NCBI GenBank assembly: GCA_023055425.1
Contig: JALGPY010000074.1
Coordinates: 186,001 to 250,000 of the forward strand
Origin: Linanthus parryae
Taxonomy: Eukaryota > Streptophyta > Magnoliopsida > Ericales > Polemoniaceae
DNA length: 64,000 nt
Reading direction: 5' to 3'
The notes beneath the pieces were generated by a model that was given only the letters and a program-made list of their open reading frames with translations, made no database searches and was not told where the DNA came from. A program made the position numbers and the translations under genes. Shown here piece after piece: positions 1 to 11,900 of the stretch. The first letter of the stretch is position 1. Each line of letters starts with the position of its first letter.

Positions 1-560
1 TTACGTTTGCTATGATTGATTTGTGATCTTCTTATCATCTTGTTAGTTGGAGACGTCTTATTAGCTAGAACTTAGTTTGCAATTATTTGGTAACTCGGTA
101 ATTGTAGAACCGGAAAAACAAACAATCACCCGTTCTTAGTGAAAGCAAGAATTGGGATCGTTAGAGTAGAATTCATCGTTAATGCATGTTTAGGGATAAT
201 TAGAACTTGTTAACTCGGTTTTAATCTAACCTAGGCATAGGATGCTCACTTGGTAACTCAGTGAGTTAGTATTGCTCGATTAGCAAAGTGAATTTCGTCT
301 TTGTTTCACAAATCGTAGAACGTCATCAACAAGAAAATCCTAACAATCCCCCCAAACGAGGTGACCTGGTTGTTTCTCCCCTATTCAATCTCAATATTGA
401 AATATTTATTTTGTCTTATCAATTATTTAGTTCATAAAACTCTCTCAATTGCTAGCCCACATAAAATTAATCATACTATTTAGTTCACGACAAGTCCTTT
501 GGGTTCGATAAACCCGGAGTTCCGGATATTACTACACACGACGGCCATACACTTGTGGTT
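1..560. repeat. Probable Ty3/gypsy LTR relic
   Basis: No coding frame is visible. The stretch around 490-570 (cctttgggttcgataaaccc, then a run ending near acacttgtgg) resembles the 3' part of plant Ty3/gypsy LTRs that I have seen, but I cannot place both LTR ends or find a partner LTR in the window. The assignment rests on general resemblance only, and the boundaries are arbitrary at the window edge. Confidence 0.3.
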
Positions 561-3500
561 AGATCGTGTCACTCTCCGGAGATGTCCTCCGCCAAGCACG
601 GAAATGCCAGCAAGGAGTTTAATCCTAACGGTTCTGTTATCAGACTGAATTAAAGAAACTGGAATTTAAAATAAACTTACTTTTATAGCTTGTAATACTT
701 ATGTGATGGTCATCTAAATGATGGTCTATCTTCCCCCAAACTCTCGCGTACTCACCTGCCAAGTTCAAAAGGCAGCGATGTCACGACGTCATCTTAAGAA
801 CCAAGATAGACTTCCTAATGAAATAGACATTTACATATTGAGGATGTACAATATGTACTTGTAGTGTATATGCTCCACTAATCCAACCCATGTCAGATAG
901 TAAAGGAAATGTTATACCAGAAATTCCAATTATTGGATAATTCATATTCATTTCCCCATTCCTGTACCACCCATTAATCCACCAAGACAAACTAGACCTT
1001 AAGTGTGCACACCCCCTACTGGATCGTTAGTCCAGAGGGTAATACTAGTTGCCTACAAGACGGGAGCTAACAATGTACCGACTTAGCCCGTAGGCCATGA
1101 ATGTAAATCCCTAAGAACAGGTCCCATAATTGTATCAAGCCCGGAATCCGGATCCCATAAATATTTGACCATACAGAGGTCCAGGACTCCAGGGTACAGA
1201 TCGACCTTGCCCAACATTATTTCATCCATTGAATCAAGCTGCCATAACCAAGCAACTGAAACAACAGTTCACAAAACCTCAATCTCGTGTTTACCACCAT
1301 AGCCCAAAACCTCAACACTTTCCGACCTAGACCGACAATCCGATTTCAACCACCACCGCTGCCTTGCCTTCTCAGCCATGAGCAAATAAAATCAAGGCTC
1401 TGTTTTTGAAGCTTCCTATTCCCTCGCCTTCTTAGTTCCTCATTCCTCAATACTCCTTCGCCCATCTTCTTCCTCAACCCCGCGTCCTTTGTTCTTCGTG
1501 GATCATTACATTGTTTTTATTTTTGCTTTTCTTTTCTTTTCTATTTTCTTGTTGTTTTTCGTCTGAATATGATTTTTTGTAATATATTGGTACTTAGAGG
1601 GTGAAACAGACTTTTTGAAAGTAAACTATAATGGAAATATGAACGGAATTATTATGTGAAAGACTGAACAAATCACAAGTCACTTAAGTGAAACTTTTGA
1701 AACCACAGGTCAGTTGAGAGAGCCGAGCCCAAACCACATGTCACTTAACCGTAATTTACCCAAGATTTAATTGATGATGGATATTAACTTGTGTTAATAG
1801 AGGGTAAAGTGGTGGACAAACTCAAGAAAGAATCATCTCAAATCATGAAGTAATGACGGAGTTGTTATCACTACAAAACACAGTTTTTCGTTGCTCATGA
1901 ATCCAGCAGCAACTCCCACACTAACTGACCATTTTCGTGCTCGCATTCAGGGGTGATAGAGATCGAATCACGAGAAGAAAATAATAGGATCTTGTATCCA
2001 ATATTCCCAGCAATACACAGAGACAAACCACACTTGATTTGGACAAGAAATGAAAGAGATAAGCACTCGTTTACAGACCCAATATCTGGCCGGAAACCAA
2101 CCCATTCAATTATCAAAACCCCAATTTCTTGTTATAAGTTATGTTTCAATGATTCCTACGACTTCTTGAGGGAGAAAGGACCAGTTTTTCATCCATTATA
2201 AATGAAAAAAAGCAAGGAATGGAGCTCTCACCCTTTCCGGCGTCAATGGCAGCACCGACGACCTTCCAACCTAGTTTCTGATGAGTCTTCATGGTTTCCA
2301 GCGATTTAATCCCCAAAATGGCAACCATAGCCTCGTTTTATTTTAAGGAATGCAAATATGCCCATCAATTTCATTGAATCATAACAAGAAGGGAGGAATG
2401 ATCAAATTTTCCAGTCAGGGTTCACCACCTACCTCGCGATTTTCAGGCATTAACACCCGATGACTGCCCAAATTGGTAGAGGGCTTCTCCTCCCCGTGCC
2501 TCCAGGTAGATTCTGCTGCAGCAGAAATGGACGAGGAGGAGGAATGAGGTGGTTCTGCGGTGGAGGAGTTGGTGTTGTGGTGGTTTCATGGAGGCTGGGG
2601 CAAAATGATGAAGATGATGGTGTAGGAAGGATCTGGAGTTATCTCTCCCCCAGTCCAGCTGTTGTGAAGAAAAAAATGGGCAAATGTTATGGGTGACATG
2701 TGTTCACAAGTGTTAGGGAATGTTTTATCCATTTTACAAAAGTTTAGGGGGATATGGAATTAAAGAAAGCTTAGAATTTCTAGAATTTCCACTTTGGCCC
2801 CATCACTTCAAATGTTTCAAACATTATTTTGACGATTCCTAGAGATATCAGATAAGCCAAAATCCAGAAAATCTAGTTTAAGTAATTGTACAAAATTCCA
2901 GTCTCAGTAATAACACAATTTACCCAATCTAGAAATCATAACCTGTCATTCCCTGCTCACCGATGTCATCTCACACTGCTAAACAAACAATCTCCGTATC
3001 TAATATAAAATTTTGATTAACTACAGTTTGACCCCTACAAAATTTCACAGTGTTACAAGCATCCTTAGCACAAATATAATCATTGTAAAAATGAGAACTT
3101 GGCACCAGAGAGATACATGACACTCATAAGAAAACTCATGTATCTCACCAGAGATTCATAATGTATAATATGAAGTTCACCAGAGATACATGAAAATGCA
3201 AGCTGTAAGAGACTCAGAATGTATAATATGAAGTTCACTAGAGAAATACATGAAACTTGAAAGTTATATACTAGTTATTGAGCATGGAAATGAGCTTGTG
3301 CGCAAAGAGATTGGCGGTGTCCAATTTCCCATATAAACAACACAACAAATGAGAGTTTGATGAAGAACAGATTGTAGGAACTCAAGAACGCTTACTCCAA
3401 ATTTTACCTAAATAACGAAATAGTTTCTCAATTCCTTTTAGGGGTCGACTCCTAGGTACGAGACCAGGCTGCATCAGCAACAACTTTGAGAGAGAAAGAG

Positions 3501-3879
3501 GGTTTAAGGAGTTTCAATAGATAGCTTCAAGAACACTATGAAGTTCCATCAATTTTGGTTAGTTTTTGATTCACATTGTCAGACTACTTCATTACCAAGG
3601 TTTTATGAGTGCGAGGTGTCATTAAATTTGGCCCTACGAACATGGTCAACCATCTAAGTCCATTTGGGATATGTAGTTATAGTTTCAGGACTTTAAGGTT
3701 AGTTTAGGGTATAGGGTTAAACCAAGTCTATACATTATAATCTGACCCAACCAATCCTACAACTTCCATAAACATCCCATTACTTTTAGAAATTACTCAG
3801 AGACCCAACAACAATATGATTACCAAAAGAAACTTATTTTCACAATCATCCCACCTTTTTTTGATATTATATTTAGACA
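561..3879. other. Intergenic DNA without a recognisable gene
   Basis: Only short ORFs (up to about 80 codons) without recognisable domains occur here. A CT-rich block lies at 1400-1560. Near 3120-3260 a segment of roughly 40 bp (ending in gaagttcaccagagatacat) is present in two imperfect copies about 60 bp apart. Nothing else stands out on either strand. Confidence 0.6.
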
Positions 3880-4790
3880 CTTGCTGAAAATTATGGGTAC
3901 TACAATCTTGGTGGTGGTAGATAGACTCACCAAGTTTCCTCATTTCATGGCCTTTCCACACCCCTAACTACAACCAAGGTAGCTCACCTATTTTTTTTCT
4001 TTGTGCAAGCTACATGGACTTCCATCTAATATCTTAGCGAACATGGACCCTAACTTCTTCAGTTCCTTTTGAAAATGTCTCTTCAAGCTACTCAACACTA
4101 ATTGATTCACACCACTGCTTACCACCCTCAGACTGATGGGCAAACAAAGAGGGTAACTAAGTGTTTGGAAACTTATTTGGGATGCATGACATGTGATATG
4201 TTCCAACATTGGACTAAGTGGCCGAGTTGATAGAATTTTGGTACAACACCCATTTTAATACTAGCTTGAAGATCACTCATTTCATGGATCTTTATGATTA
4301 TTCACCACCCATATTGAGCTTCCATTAGCTGAACAATACTCATATTACTGAGGTCAACACATTTGTACAAGGAAGGAAAAGAATACTGATCTTATTAGCA
4401 AAATCATTTTGATGCTCAAAGCTAGAATGGAGTTGTTTGCTGACATGAATATATCAGAAATGTCCTTTGTAGTGGGTGATTGGGTGCCACTACTTAGAAC
4501 CCACAAGATCACCCCTAAATACTATGGACCATTCTAGTCCTGGATAAGATTGGCCAGATTACATATAACTTGGCCCTCCAACCATCTTCCAAAATTCATC
4601 AAGTGTTTCATGTGTCACTCTTAGTAAAGCAATTGGGATCAAAGGTTTCAGAGCAACCATCTCTGCCATTTCAGAGCTCACATGGTCAACTATGGGTGGA
4701 ACCTATTGTCATTTTGGACAAAAGAACCATAACCAGGGGTAATGTGGTAGCTGCATGAGTTTTAATCTAGTGATCCAATAGTCTACCAAA
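3880..4790 (+). pseudogene. Degraded Ty3/gypsy integrase
   Basis: Remnant of a Ty3/gypsy polyprotein. Near 3899-3955 the reading TILVVVDRLTKFPHFMAF matches the integrase catalytic core (VDRxTKxxHF). Near 4131 a frame reads SDGQTKRVTKCLETYL, the block that normally carries the catalytic Glu (DGQTE). Here that residue reads Lys, so the triad is broken. Near 4567-4640 LALQPSSKIHQVFHVSLLVK matches the integrase C-terminal 'sKIHPVFHVS' block. The pieces lie in different frames separated by stops and indels, so no protein is made. The order core, then C-terminal block, gives plus orientation. The rest of pol is not visible upstream. Confidence 0.8.
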
Positions 4791-4949
4791 GGAGGCTACT
4801 TGGGAGAATTTAGCGACACCCATGCAACATTTCCCTTTATTCCGTTCATAAGGACATTGAAAATTTCTAGTGGGAGGGAGTTGTATTATTTTTCCCAGTG
4901 TTCATGCATTTTTCTCTCGACCATTTTACCAAATACTCGCACTTCCGGA

Positions 4950-5300
4950 AGTTACCTCCGATTTCTCCCAAAATATCAATGTTCCACTTAATTCTAAGTG
5001 TCACGGCTTCATTTGGGATAAGGAACGAGTCAACAATATTAGAGATGGTTAGAGAATGATTATTGTAAGAGGGAAGGGGTATTTATATATTTTTCAACCC
5101 ATAGTGCAACAGTTGTATATATTTGGTGGATCGAACTACAAAATCCAATGAAGAATTATGTTAATTGTTTTCCCTTTCTCTGATTTCATTTTATTCGATC
5201 TCTTACTTAATTTTCCATTCGTTTGACCGGTTTATGCAATACGTGTATTTAGAATGTTGATCACCAGGTTGTAGAGATCATTTTGAGCTCAATCTTGCTA
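4950..5300 (+). repeat. Possible 3' LTR of the degraded gypsy element
   Basis: This AT-rich, non-coding stretch follows directly downstream of the integrase C-terminal block, where a 3' LTR is expected. It has a TATA-like motif (tatttatatatt near 5088). I see no second LTR copy and no target-site duplication, so the call rests on position alone. Confidence 0.3.
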
Positions 5301-5499
5301 CAGTTCCCACCGACGACTACCATTGTCGCTTTTCAGCTCCGGTGATCTGATAGCATCCCTAGCTCATAAAGGCATCGTCGATGTTAATGCCAACATGTCG
5401 ATGTCAGGTAGGCTACAACTCGAGCAAATTGGTCGGACGTGGTGCTCTTGGAGCAAATAAAAATTTCTCCAATGGGAGTATATAGAACTACAAAGTACA

Positions 5500-5926
5500 A
5501 ACGCAAACAAAAGCCCGTTTTCAAATGGGCTCGTAGTACAACCACTTCAAGTCCAAAACACCCTCACAGATTCCAATCAACACCCCTATTTTTCAGTGGT
5601 AAAACATGTAAATAATCCCCAAACCAGGGCTATTCTCTTACCTTCTCCCTAAACACACAATCCAACCCCCCGTCCTTTTGCTGTGTGCCCCCCTCCCACC
5701 AATCTCTCTGCAAGCACAACTCCCCAACACCACCACATCGCCACCACCGCAAAAACCTCTCCTTTTTATCTCTCTCCAAGAAAACCCAATTCCATAAATA
5801 CCTCTCTGATCAGAACCCATCTTTTAGAATCGTCCCAAACTCAGGGGGATTAGGGTTTTTCTTCGCGACTCCGCTTTGTGATGCTTCAGTCTCTCTTGGG
5901 GTGATCACAGAGCGAACACAACGACA
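5500..5926 (+). promoter_or_regulatory. Promoter and 5' UTR region of the GATA gene
   Basis: The stretch before the ATG at 5927 is rich in CCA and CT (5640-5790), typical of plant 5' leaders. An alternative ORF on the plus strand (5685-6062) overlaps the start in another frame but has no known domain and reads through the exon 1 donor. No decisive TATA box was found. The transcription start is probably near 5600 (inference). Confidence 0.4.
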
Positions 5927-8900
5927 ATGTATAATCAAACAATGGAAGACGCCACCCAGTACGTCGAAGACCACCACGCGGCCGGCGGCGGAGACTCCGG
6001 CGAGAACCACCACCAGGTTGGGTACGAGGCGATGGACGACGGCGTGGGAATCGAGAATGTGAATGTTGTACATTCTTCTGAGTATGCTGATGGGGGTTCC
6101 GATGTGGGTATGCAGAGTAGCGACTGTTCCAACCAGCTGACCTTGTCCTTCCGCGGGCAGGTGTTTGTTTTCGACGATGTCACGACGGAGAAGGTGAGGG
6201 TTTTTTGGAATTGGGTTGTGGGATTAGGGTTTTGTTTGCTAAAGTTTGAATCTTGGGTGGTTTTGGTAATGGGTTTGTTAAAATTAGGTTACAGCTACTA
6301 GATGGCTATTGTGATGATGAAATTGATTTCTGGAAAATTAGACTCTTGTTTATATTGCTAGAGTATTGAATTGGGGGGTTTTTGGAATTGGGTTGTGGGA
6401 TTAGGGTTTTCTTTACTCAATATTTCTAATCTTGGGTGGTTTTGGTATTGGGTTTGTGAAATTAGGTTACAGCTAGATGGGTATTGTGATGATGAAATTG
6501 ATTGCTGGAAGGAATTGGAATATCAGAGTCTTGTTTAAATTCGTAGTACTAGAGTATTGAATTGGGGGTTTTAGTCTTTTAGATGATTTAAGTTATTGGA
6601 AATCTAGAATTTTGCATTCACTTGGATTTGTAAATGGGGCCATCAAATTTTGATTTGCTTGTCGAATTATAGGAATGGGACTGTGGTTGGCAGTTGCTGA
6701 AGTTGATATGGTAATTGTCTGATTGTTTTCTATTAGAATTGTGTATTTTGGGGCTTTTGTTGCTTCTACATTCGTTAAATTGTCGCAACTAGCTTTACAT
6801 GCATCTGCTCTGTGAACAGTAGAATTGAGTTTTTGTATGCTGAGTTAAACTGGCACCAGTTGAAAATTATTGACTTTGTCGTCTATCTGTTACCCATAGT
6901 GGAATTAAGTTTTTGTGTGCGAGTTAAACCAGCACAAGTTGAAAAATCATTGACTTTGTCGTCTATCTGTTACCCATAGTAGAATTGAGTTTTTGTATGC
7001 GAGTTAAACCGGCACGAGTTAAAAATCATTGACTTTGTCTTCTATCTGTTACCCGGATGTGTTCGCTACCAGTGTTGCAACATACAGTTGATTTTCTGGG
7101 AAGAGAACGTTCATTAAGAAAAGACAACTAGTTACATTTGCTGCTTGTCAATTACCTTCTTGGTAACTCAAGAATGCAGTGGCTATGCTCAGTCCCAATT
7201 TGAGGTTTTGGTTATGATATGCTGTCCTTGATTTATTACAGGTTCAGTCAGTGCTAATGCTTTTGGGGCCAAATGAGCTCTCTCCACCGATGCATGGGGC
7301 AGAATCAACTTATCAGAATCAGAGGGTATCTTTTTGTCCATGGAAACTCGTACTCGCGAATTCATTTCTGTTCCTTTTTTTCTGACTTCAGTTTTCTCCA
7401 GGAGTTAACGGATTATCCCAAGAGTAGTCACCCACAGAGAGTTGCCTCTCTAATGAGGTTCAAGCAGAAGAAGCAAAAACGGTGCTATGATAAGAAGATT
7501 AGATACGGTGTGCGCCAAGAAGTTGCACTAAGGTATGGTGACGGATTCAGTACTGTTGGTAAACCAAGCTTGATATTTCTAGTTACGAGTCTGTTTTTGA
7601 GCAGTGGTTATATAGAAATTAGCAACCCAAGATCATCTAATCAACTTCCACATTGCGAAGTACACATTTTATGTTATGATTTACTTCCTTTGTCCCATAA
7701 TTGATGGTTCATCTTCTGTTTTGGAATCCTCAAAATGGTAGTCTTTGCCAAGTTATAGTGTTATACTGTATCGTGTAGTATATTATTATTCCCTTCTCTA
7801 CTTCTTCCACCACGTGCTAGATTTCCTGAAGGGTTTGCTAAAGAATTTTTTTATTCTGAAACTCCTGTTGCATGTTTGCTATAGTGATACTTCAATGCAT
7901 GATTTTTGGTGTCTGAAAGTAGGATTTTAAACAAACCGAAATTCGGGACATGCTATGTATTGCTTTTATTGATCATCATCTTATATAAAGTAGTGCTTTT
8001 TAGACTATGGAGGATACTTTAGTAACACCATGCTTTGGCGTGCTAACTTTGTTTCGCAAAACTCACCTTTGTGGAGGGCCTGCCGGCAGGCGCTACTTCA
8101 AGATGCTTGCTACCCTGAAAGCATTGCTCACTTTTCATGTAAACATTGTTGCAAAAACGTTTCTGACACTTTTTTGCTTATGAAATCTAAATGGACTATT
8201 AACATTGTAAATGATCTTCAGATGGATTTGTACACTTCCAGCAGTTCAACCCATAAGGTCTATATACGCTGGAAATTAGAATTTAGAAGCTTAGAACTCA
8301 TGGTATCAGCCTGTTGCTATTAAGGGGAAATCGCTCCTTTCCCCCCTTAAAGTTCTGGTATATATCTAAATCAAAGGCAACTAGAAATCTTAAGTAGGAT
8401 ATCAGGACATGTCTTCAGTCGAAATGGCCGATTTCGATTTTTATTTTTCTTCTCTATGAACTGTTTTGTTTACTTTTAATACCCCAGTTATCAAATTTTT
8501 GGTTGAGAAGTGAAATAAGTCATTCTCTTTCCTGCTTCGTTACTTTTCTGATTAAGAAAAAACTACTTGAAATTTAGGGATTGTGGGTGCTTGACACGAG
8601 AACTGTCAGGTGGTTTCGATTTGATGGGTTAAAGAGTGGCTATAACTTACTCGTATCAGATGTGAGTGAATGAGTTGGAAATTGCTACTGCGTATCATTT
8701 ACTTGTCTAAATCTGGTATTTGGGGCGGTGGTATATGCTTTGAGCTTTCTGCCAGTTTTTCTGTGCTGTATCTTTACGCATTTTGCTGGAGAGTGGTGAA
8801 GTTGTCTAGAGTTACTTGGAGCTAGCTACTTGGGCTCTGTTTGGTTCGCAGTAAAATGTTTTACAAGGAAAAATATTTTACGCATAAAATGTTTTGTGTG

Positions 8901-11900
8901 AAAAGACTTTCCCGGCAATTATTTTCTTGTGTTTGCTTGACTCTTGCCAAAACAGTGGGCCGTGACGGAAATGGCAGTGATGGTTGGCGGTGAAGGTGGG
9001 TGGTGATGGGTCGTGGTGGAGGTAGGTGGTAGTGGTGGTGGAGGTGTTAGTATGAGTTGTTGTGCTCCTTCACTCTCCGGAAAATGGCTTACGGATTTGA
9101 AATGTGTAAATCATTTTACATCATTTGAGGGAAAACATTTTACAGGAAAACATTTTACCTCCAAACAAACAGCACCAAAACACCAAAACAAGGGAAAACA
9201 TTTTACTGGAAAATGTTTTACCACCAACCAAACAGAGCCTTGAGCTCAATATTAGAGAAAAGATACATTTCGATGTGGTCTGTAGATCAACGATGAAATT
9301 TTACCCTAAAGCACCCAAAGACGTCCGCTTTTTTCACCTTAGGTTTGTAGAAAATATATTTTTACTATGAATGGGCTGATGACAATAACAAGTAAATAGT
9401 TGTGTTGTAAGCAGTCGTCTAGTAGTACTAACCTGGGTATGGAGCAAGTATGGAGATTTTAGTTATCGGTGCATTGGAGACCTCGAAGCAGTCACAATCT
9501 CTATAAATTATAACTTCTCGCATGCTATCCGCTTTACATGGCATTTAAGATATAATATTTGAATATACATTCCGTGGTAGTCGGTGGTGATTGCAACATT
9601 ACTAGCTCCATTAGGGAAGAAGTTTGATTGGTCTCTTTGATCCTATAGGACCTATACTACGATCGAATTTAGTCAAATTTATCTATTGTGATTGTTCATT
9701 TTGTCAAATTAGGTTTCTAGTTATTGTTCTTGTATGAACTAGAGTTACTCTAAGATTTTGGAAATGCTTAGGAGCTATTTAGTTTTACTTTTATCATTTT
9801 GAGGCAGCTTCACATGATTAAAATTGAGACTTTGAGATTACTATGACTCCTGGGGTAATTCTATAGCAAGAGTGTTCCATGGTGGGGTTTTATAAGGATC
9901 ACTTGTTTGTGCTTTGGTGGGTTTGCTGATCTGCTGTTATGATGTGGTTTGAATCTGGTGGTCCACGAAGGCGACCGGGGCCTTCTGGTTGGCTGGTTGT
10001 TGGTTCTAATGTTTGCAATGGTCACCGGTTGTGGTACCTAGAAGATGAAACAGCAGCAACTGTGGAGACGTGTTGATGGTCTGGTGGTGTTTTGTTGACT
10101 GGTATGGTCTCAGCAGCAACAGTGGATTACTGGAACCGTAGCTGTAAGGCGTCAGTTGTTGTGGTTGTCAGAGGAAGCATTGACATGACTGAGGTTAGGC
10201 TCTGATACCAAATTAAGCAGAACAATAAGAAGAAAACATGACAATGAAACACCCTGGTAATCACACTCAATAATCTAAAGGAAATCTCAAATTTATTCGT
10301 AACTCAAAGCTGTGTTACATTGGAAGAATAAGGTCCTATTTATAGATGGAATTCTTAGTTGCGTAGACTGATAAAGGAACTAAATAATCGGAATTTCTAC
10401 TCTTACCCATAACTAACATTTCAGAATCCCTAATAATTTGAGCTATTCCTTATCTACAATAATGCCCCTTTTCCTCCTTTATTCCGCATAAATTGTTTTG
10501 AAAGAAGCTGGGTGTCCTCCTGATCAGTGAATGATGGAAAAAATTGCAGAAAACCGAACAATTGTACAATATTTACCTTATGTAACACGTTGGGATTATT
10601 TAGGCACTATGTTTACAGAAGCAATAACGGTAAATGCACCAGAGCAGCTCGGAAATATTCAAGTACCTAAAAGAGCCAGCTATATCAGAGTAATTATGTT
10701 AGAGTTGAGTCGTATAGCTTCTCATTTATTATGGCTTGGGCCGTTTATGGCAGATATTGGTGCACAGACTCCCTTCTTCTATATTTTTCGAGAAAGAGAA
10801 TTAATATATGACCTATTCGAAGCTGCCACCGGTATGCGAATGATGCATAATTATTTTCGTATTGGAGGACTAGCTGCTGATCTACCTCATGGCGTGTGCG
10901 TTGTGGGGGTTTGTGTGGGGGGGGGGGGATAATATCTTTGGATGCTTGACAGTTGAGTGTGACGTGCATGTATTTTCGGGCCAGCAAGTATGCTGATGTA
11001 CTTAACTTTCAGTAATTTGAAAGGAGTCACTGATGATGGTGCCAAGAGTGTTTTGGGTTGTGAGTTTGCTTGCAGGGACTATCCGTAATTGAGGTATTCT
11101 AGGAAAACTTGCTTCTTCCATACAAGATTTCTTGAAGTGTTGAAGGTTGAGGTAGCTTCATGACTATCTTGTTTGTTAGATTGGTGATCTTTTGACCGGG
11201 TTTCTTCATGTATATGTGGAATTATATGTGTGCGCGTGTGTATATGATTATATCTATATCTAGGTGAGAATATGGTGTGGATGTTCGATTTATGCGAGAC
11301 CTGAATGATTGGAAGGTTCCGGATTTTTTTTTTCTCAAATTCTTTATCGCTTCGGAAGTCCACCAGGGGGCTGCGATTCTCTGGAGTGGTGTCTGTCCTC
11401 GACTGGGTTATTTTCTGTCTGATCCCATTATTATGATTTGTGTGTGGCACATGTGTCCGCGGTTTCAGATCCTTTGATCTTTAATGTAAGAACCCCTCTC
11501 CGGCCTCTTTTTCTGTCTGGTGTGCAGCTCGAAACTATCACATTGCATGCCCCAGTTCTAAAACTAGCTGATTGCAAACCCCATTTGCAGAAAAGATGTC
11601 AATGTCAAACTGGGAATTAAATTTTACAATTTGACATTGACGTCTTTTCTGCAAATGGGGGATGCAATAGAACTGAGGGTTGCAATGTGATAATTTTGGC
11701 AAACTGGAGGTATGCATCAAGTAAATAAGCCTATTTCGGAACTTTTTGTTAGGGTCTTCATTCTTCAGTTACTTATGGTGTGAAAATCTGGCATGCCATT
11801 GACATTGATAACTTTTCTACTAGATTTTATTGACTCCTTTGCTTAGGCTGTTCTTGTTTTGTTAGGATCCCCTCTCACTGCGTAGGTTATGATAGTATGA

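Noticed and set aside
5685..6062. 125-codon ORF overlapping the GATA start
   Set aside because: It has no domain, is rich in Thr/Pro from CCA repeats and conflicts with the well-supported exon 1 frame.
7273..7704. 143-codon ORF as a separate gene
   Set aside because: It reads through GATA exons 2 and 3 and the introns around them. Only the 7402-7532 part is coding, as the CCT domain.
10531..10932. 133-codon ORF with NdhH similarity as a functional gene
   Set aside because: It lacks both ends of the protein, ends in unrelated G-rich DNA and lies in a nuclear intron. It is a transferred plastid fragment.
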